Assembly: GCF_017916325.1 (NCBI RefSeq)
Contig: NC_090143.1
Location: 248,001 to 312,000, forward strand
From: Leishmania martiniquensis
Taxonomy: Eukaryota > Euglenozoa > Kinetoplastea > Trypanosomatida > Trypanosomatidae
DNA length: 64,000 nucleotides
Reading direction: 5' to 3'
Each line of letters opens with the position of its first letter. Position 1 is the first letter of the stretch. The position numbers were made by a program, and so were the translations under genes. Below the pieces are notes generated by a model. The model had not been told where the DNA came from. It saw only the letters and a program-made list of their open reading frames with translations, and made no database searches. Of this stretch, positions 63,332-64,000 are shown one piece after another.

Positions 63332-64000
63332 GGTATGTCAGCGCAGCGTTGACAGAGATGCAATGGTAAGCATCTAAAAGGGCGGTCCGCACCCTCTCTC
63401 TCTCCATCTATCGCCAGATGCCCGAAATAGCCCACGTATGTGTGTGCGCGCGCCTACGTGTGCGTGCCCACCAACCTCCGTGCGTCTCTGATTCTTGCTA
63501 CCGTTTGCAGCTGAGCAGGAAAGGCAGGCGAGAGCGATGTACATCCTCACGTCCTCTCTCTCTTTCTTTCTCTCAGGGCAATAAGAGCTGTTTGAACCGC
63601 CCATTCTCAACTCCGGCGGGCAAAGCGGCGGGGGGGCCGTTGTGGCTGTGCTGGGGACTGTTTTACAGGCGTCATCCGAGGATGGGCGCGGCGTGGACGA
63701 CACGCGCGAACAAGGCGATAGAGAAGAGATGGATGGATTGGCGGTGGGGTGGGGAGGCCTGTCATGCACCTGCATCCGCGGCGCGTGCCGCTGACCTCTT
63801 CTCCTGTGTCTTGTGTGTCTCCTCGAAGCCCCTTTGCAGCTCCCTTCATTACTCCACATGGCCTGTTGACTGCCAACGTGCCACGCGCTTACCCTTCCCA
63901 ACGGCGCTCTGCCTCTCTCTACACTCTCCCTCTCTTTGCCGCTGGCGGTAGTGCGTGCGGGACGCCTATGCGGGTCTGCGCGTTCTCCTCGTACAGCAGG
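63332..64000 (+). other. 3' flank of second tuzin-like gene
   Basis: There is no gene. A pyrimidine tract at 63552-63573 ending in CAG at 63573-63575 could be a splice acceptor for a gene beyond the window. The frame at 63418-63951 is rich in Cys/Val/Arg from TG-type repeats and is not accepted. Confidence 0.5.

Noticed and set aside
1..64000. tRNA, rRNA, CRISPR, bacterial promoters, terminators and strand-switch regions
   Set aside because: I looked for tRNA-like cloverleaf boxes, rRNA-like conserved stretches, regular spacer arrays and opposite-strand gene clusters and saw none. A covariance-model scan would be needed to exclude small RNAs.

Overview
The window reads as nuclear DNA of a Leishmania-type trypanosomatid. 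All convincing genes are intronless and lie on the + strand. They are separated by long pyrimidine-rich spacers full of (TG)n, (TA)n and CT-rich tracts. Most start at the first ATG after a polypyrimidine tract plus AG, as expected for spliced-leader trans-splicing of a polycistronic transcript. Coding DNA is GC-rich. Two amastins and two tuzin-like P-loop proteins support the assignment; the species cannot be told from this sequence alone. No tRNA, rRNA, CRISPR array, bacterial-type operon signal or strand switch was recognised.

Layout. 1-5.3 kb is the edge of a tandem amastin array: two amastin genes (553-1164 and 3377-3943) with duplicated flanks, including a 678-bp, almost identical 3'-flanking block (2298-2975 and 4594-5271). 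6.5-17.6 kb holds three single-span membrane proteins. Two of them (6542-7084 and 17201-17635) share a juxtamembrane signature although they lie 10 kb apart. 23.2-40.6 kb carries two very large paralogous proteins (2824 and 2059 aa) with the same putative N-myristoylation start and a shared multi-block core of no family I recognise. 42.7-43.6 kb encodes a four-span protein that may be a distant amastin relative. 46.8-47.7 kb encodes a J-domain co-chaperone. 51.3-55.4 kb encodes a two-span receptor-like protein with a degenerate class III cyclase-like region followed by a degenerate protein-kinase-like domain. 58.4-63.3 kb carries two tandem tuzin-like P-loop proteins.

Functional picture. Most products appear to be membrane or membrane-tethered proteins (amastins, single-span proteins, a four-span protein, myristoylated giants, a receptor-like pseudoenzyme, and membrane-anchored NTPases). 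Amastins and tuzins are known to be interleaved in Trypanosoma cruzi; here they sit at opposite ends of one same-strand block. Regulation is expected to be post-transcriptional, through trans-splicing and 3'-UTR elements. The amastin 3' repeat is a candidate for the SIDER-type element known from amastin mRNAs. A 596-bp direct repeat on both sides of the receptor gene could allow that 8.3-kb segment to be amplified or deleted.

The best candidates for undescribed biology are the receptor-like double pseudoenzyme, the pair of giant myristoylated proteins, and the small single-span family with the conserved cytosolic DQR-x-x-RK patch. Domain assignments were made by eye and no database search was possible.
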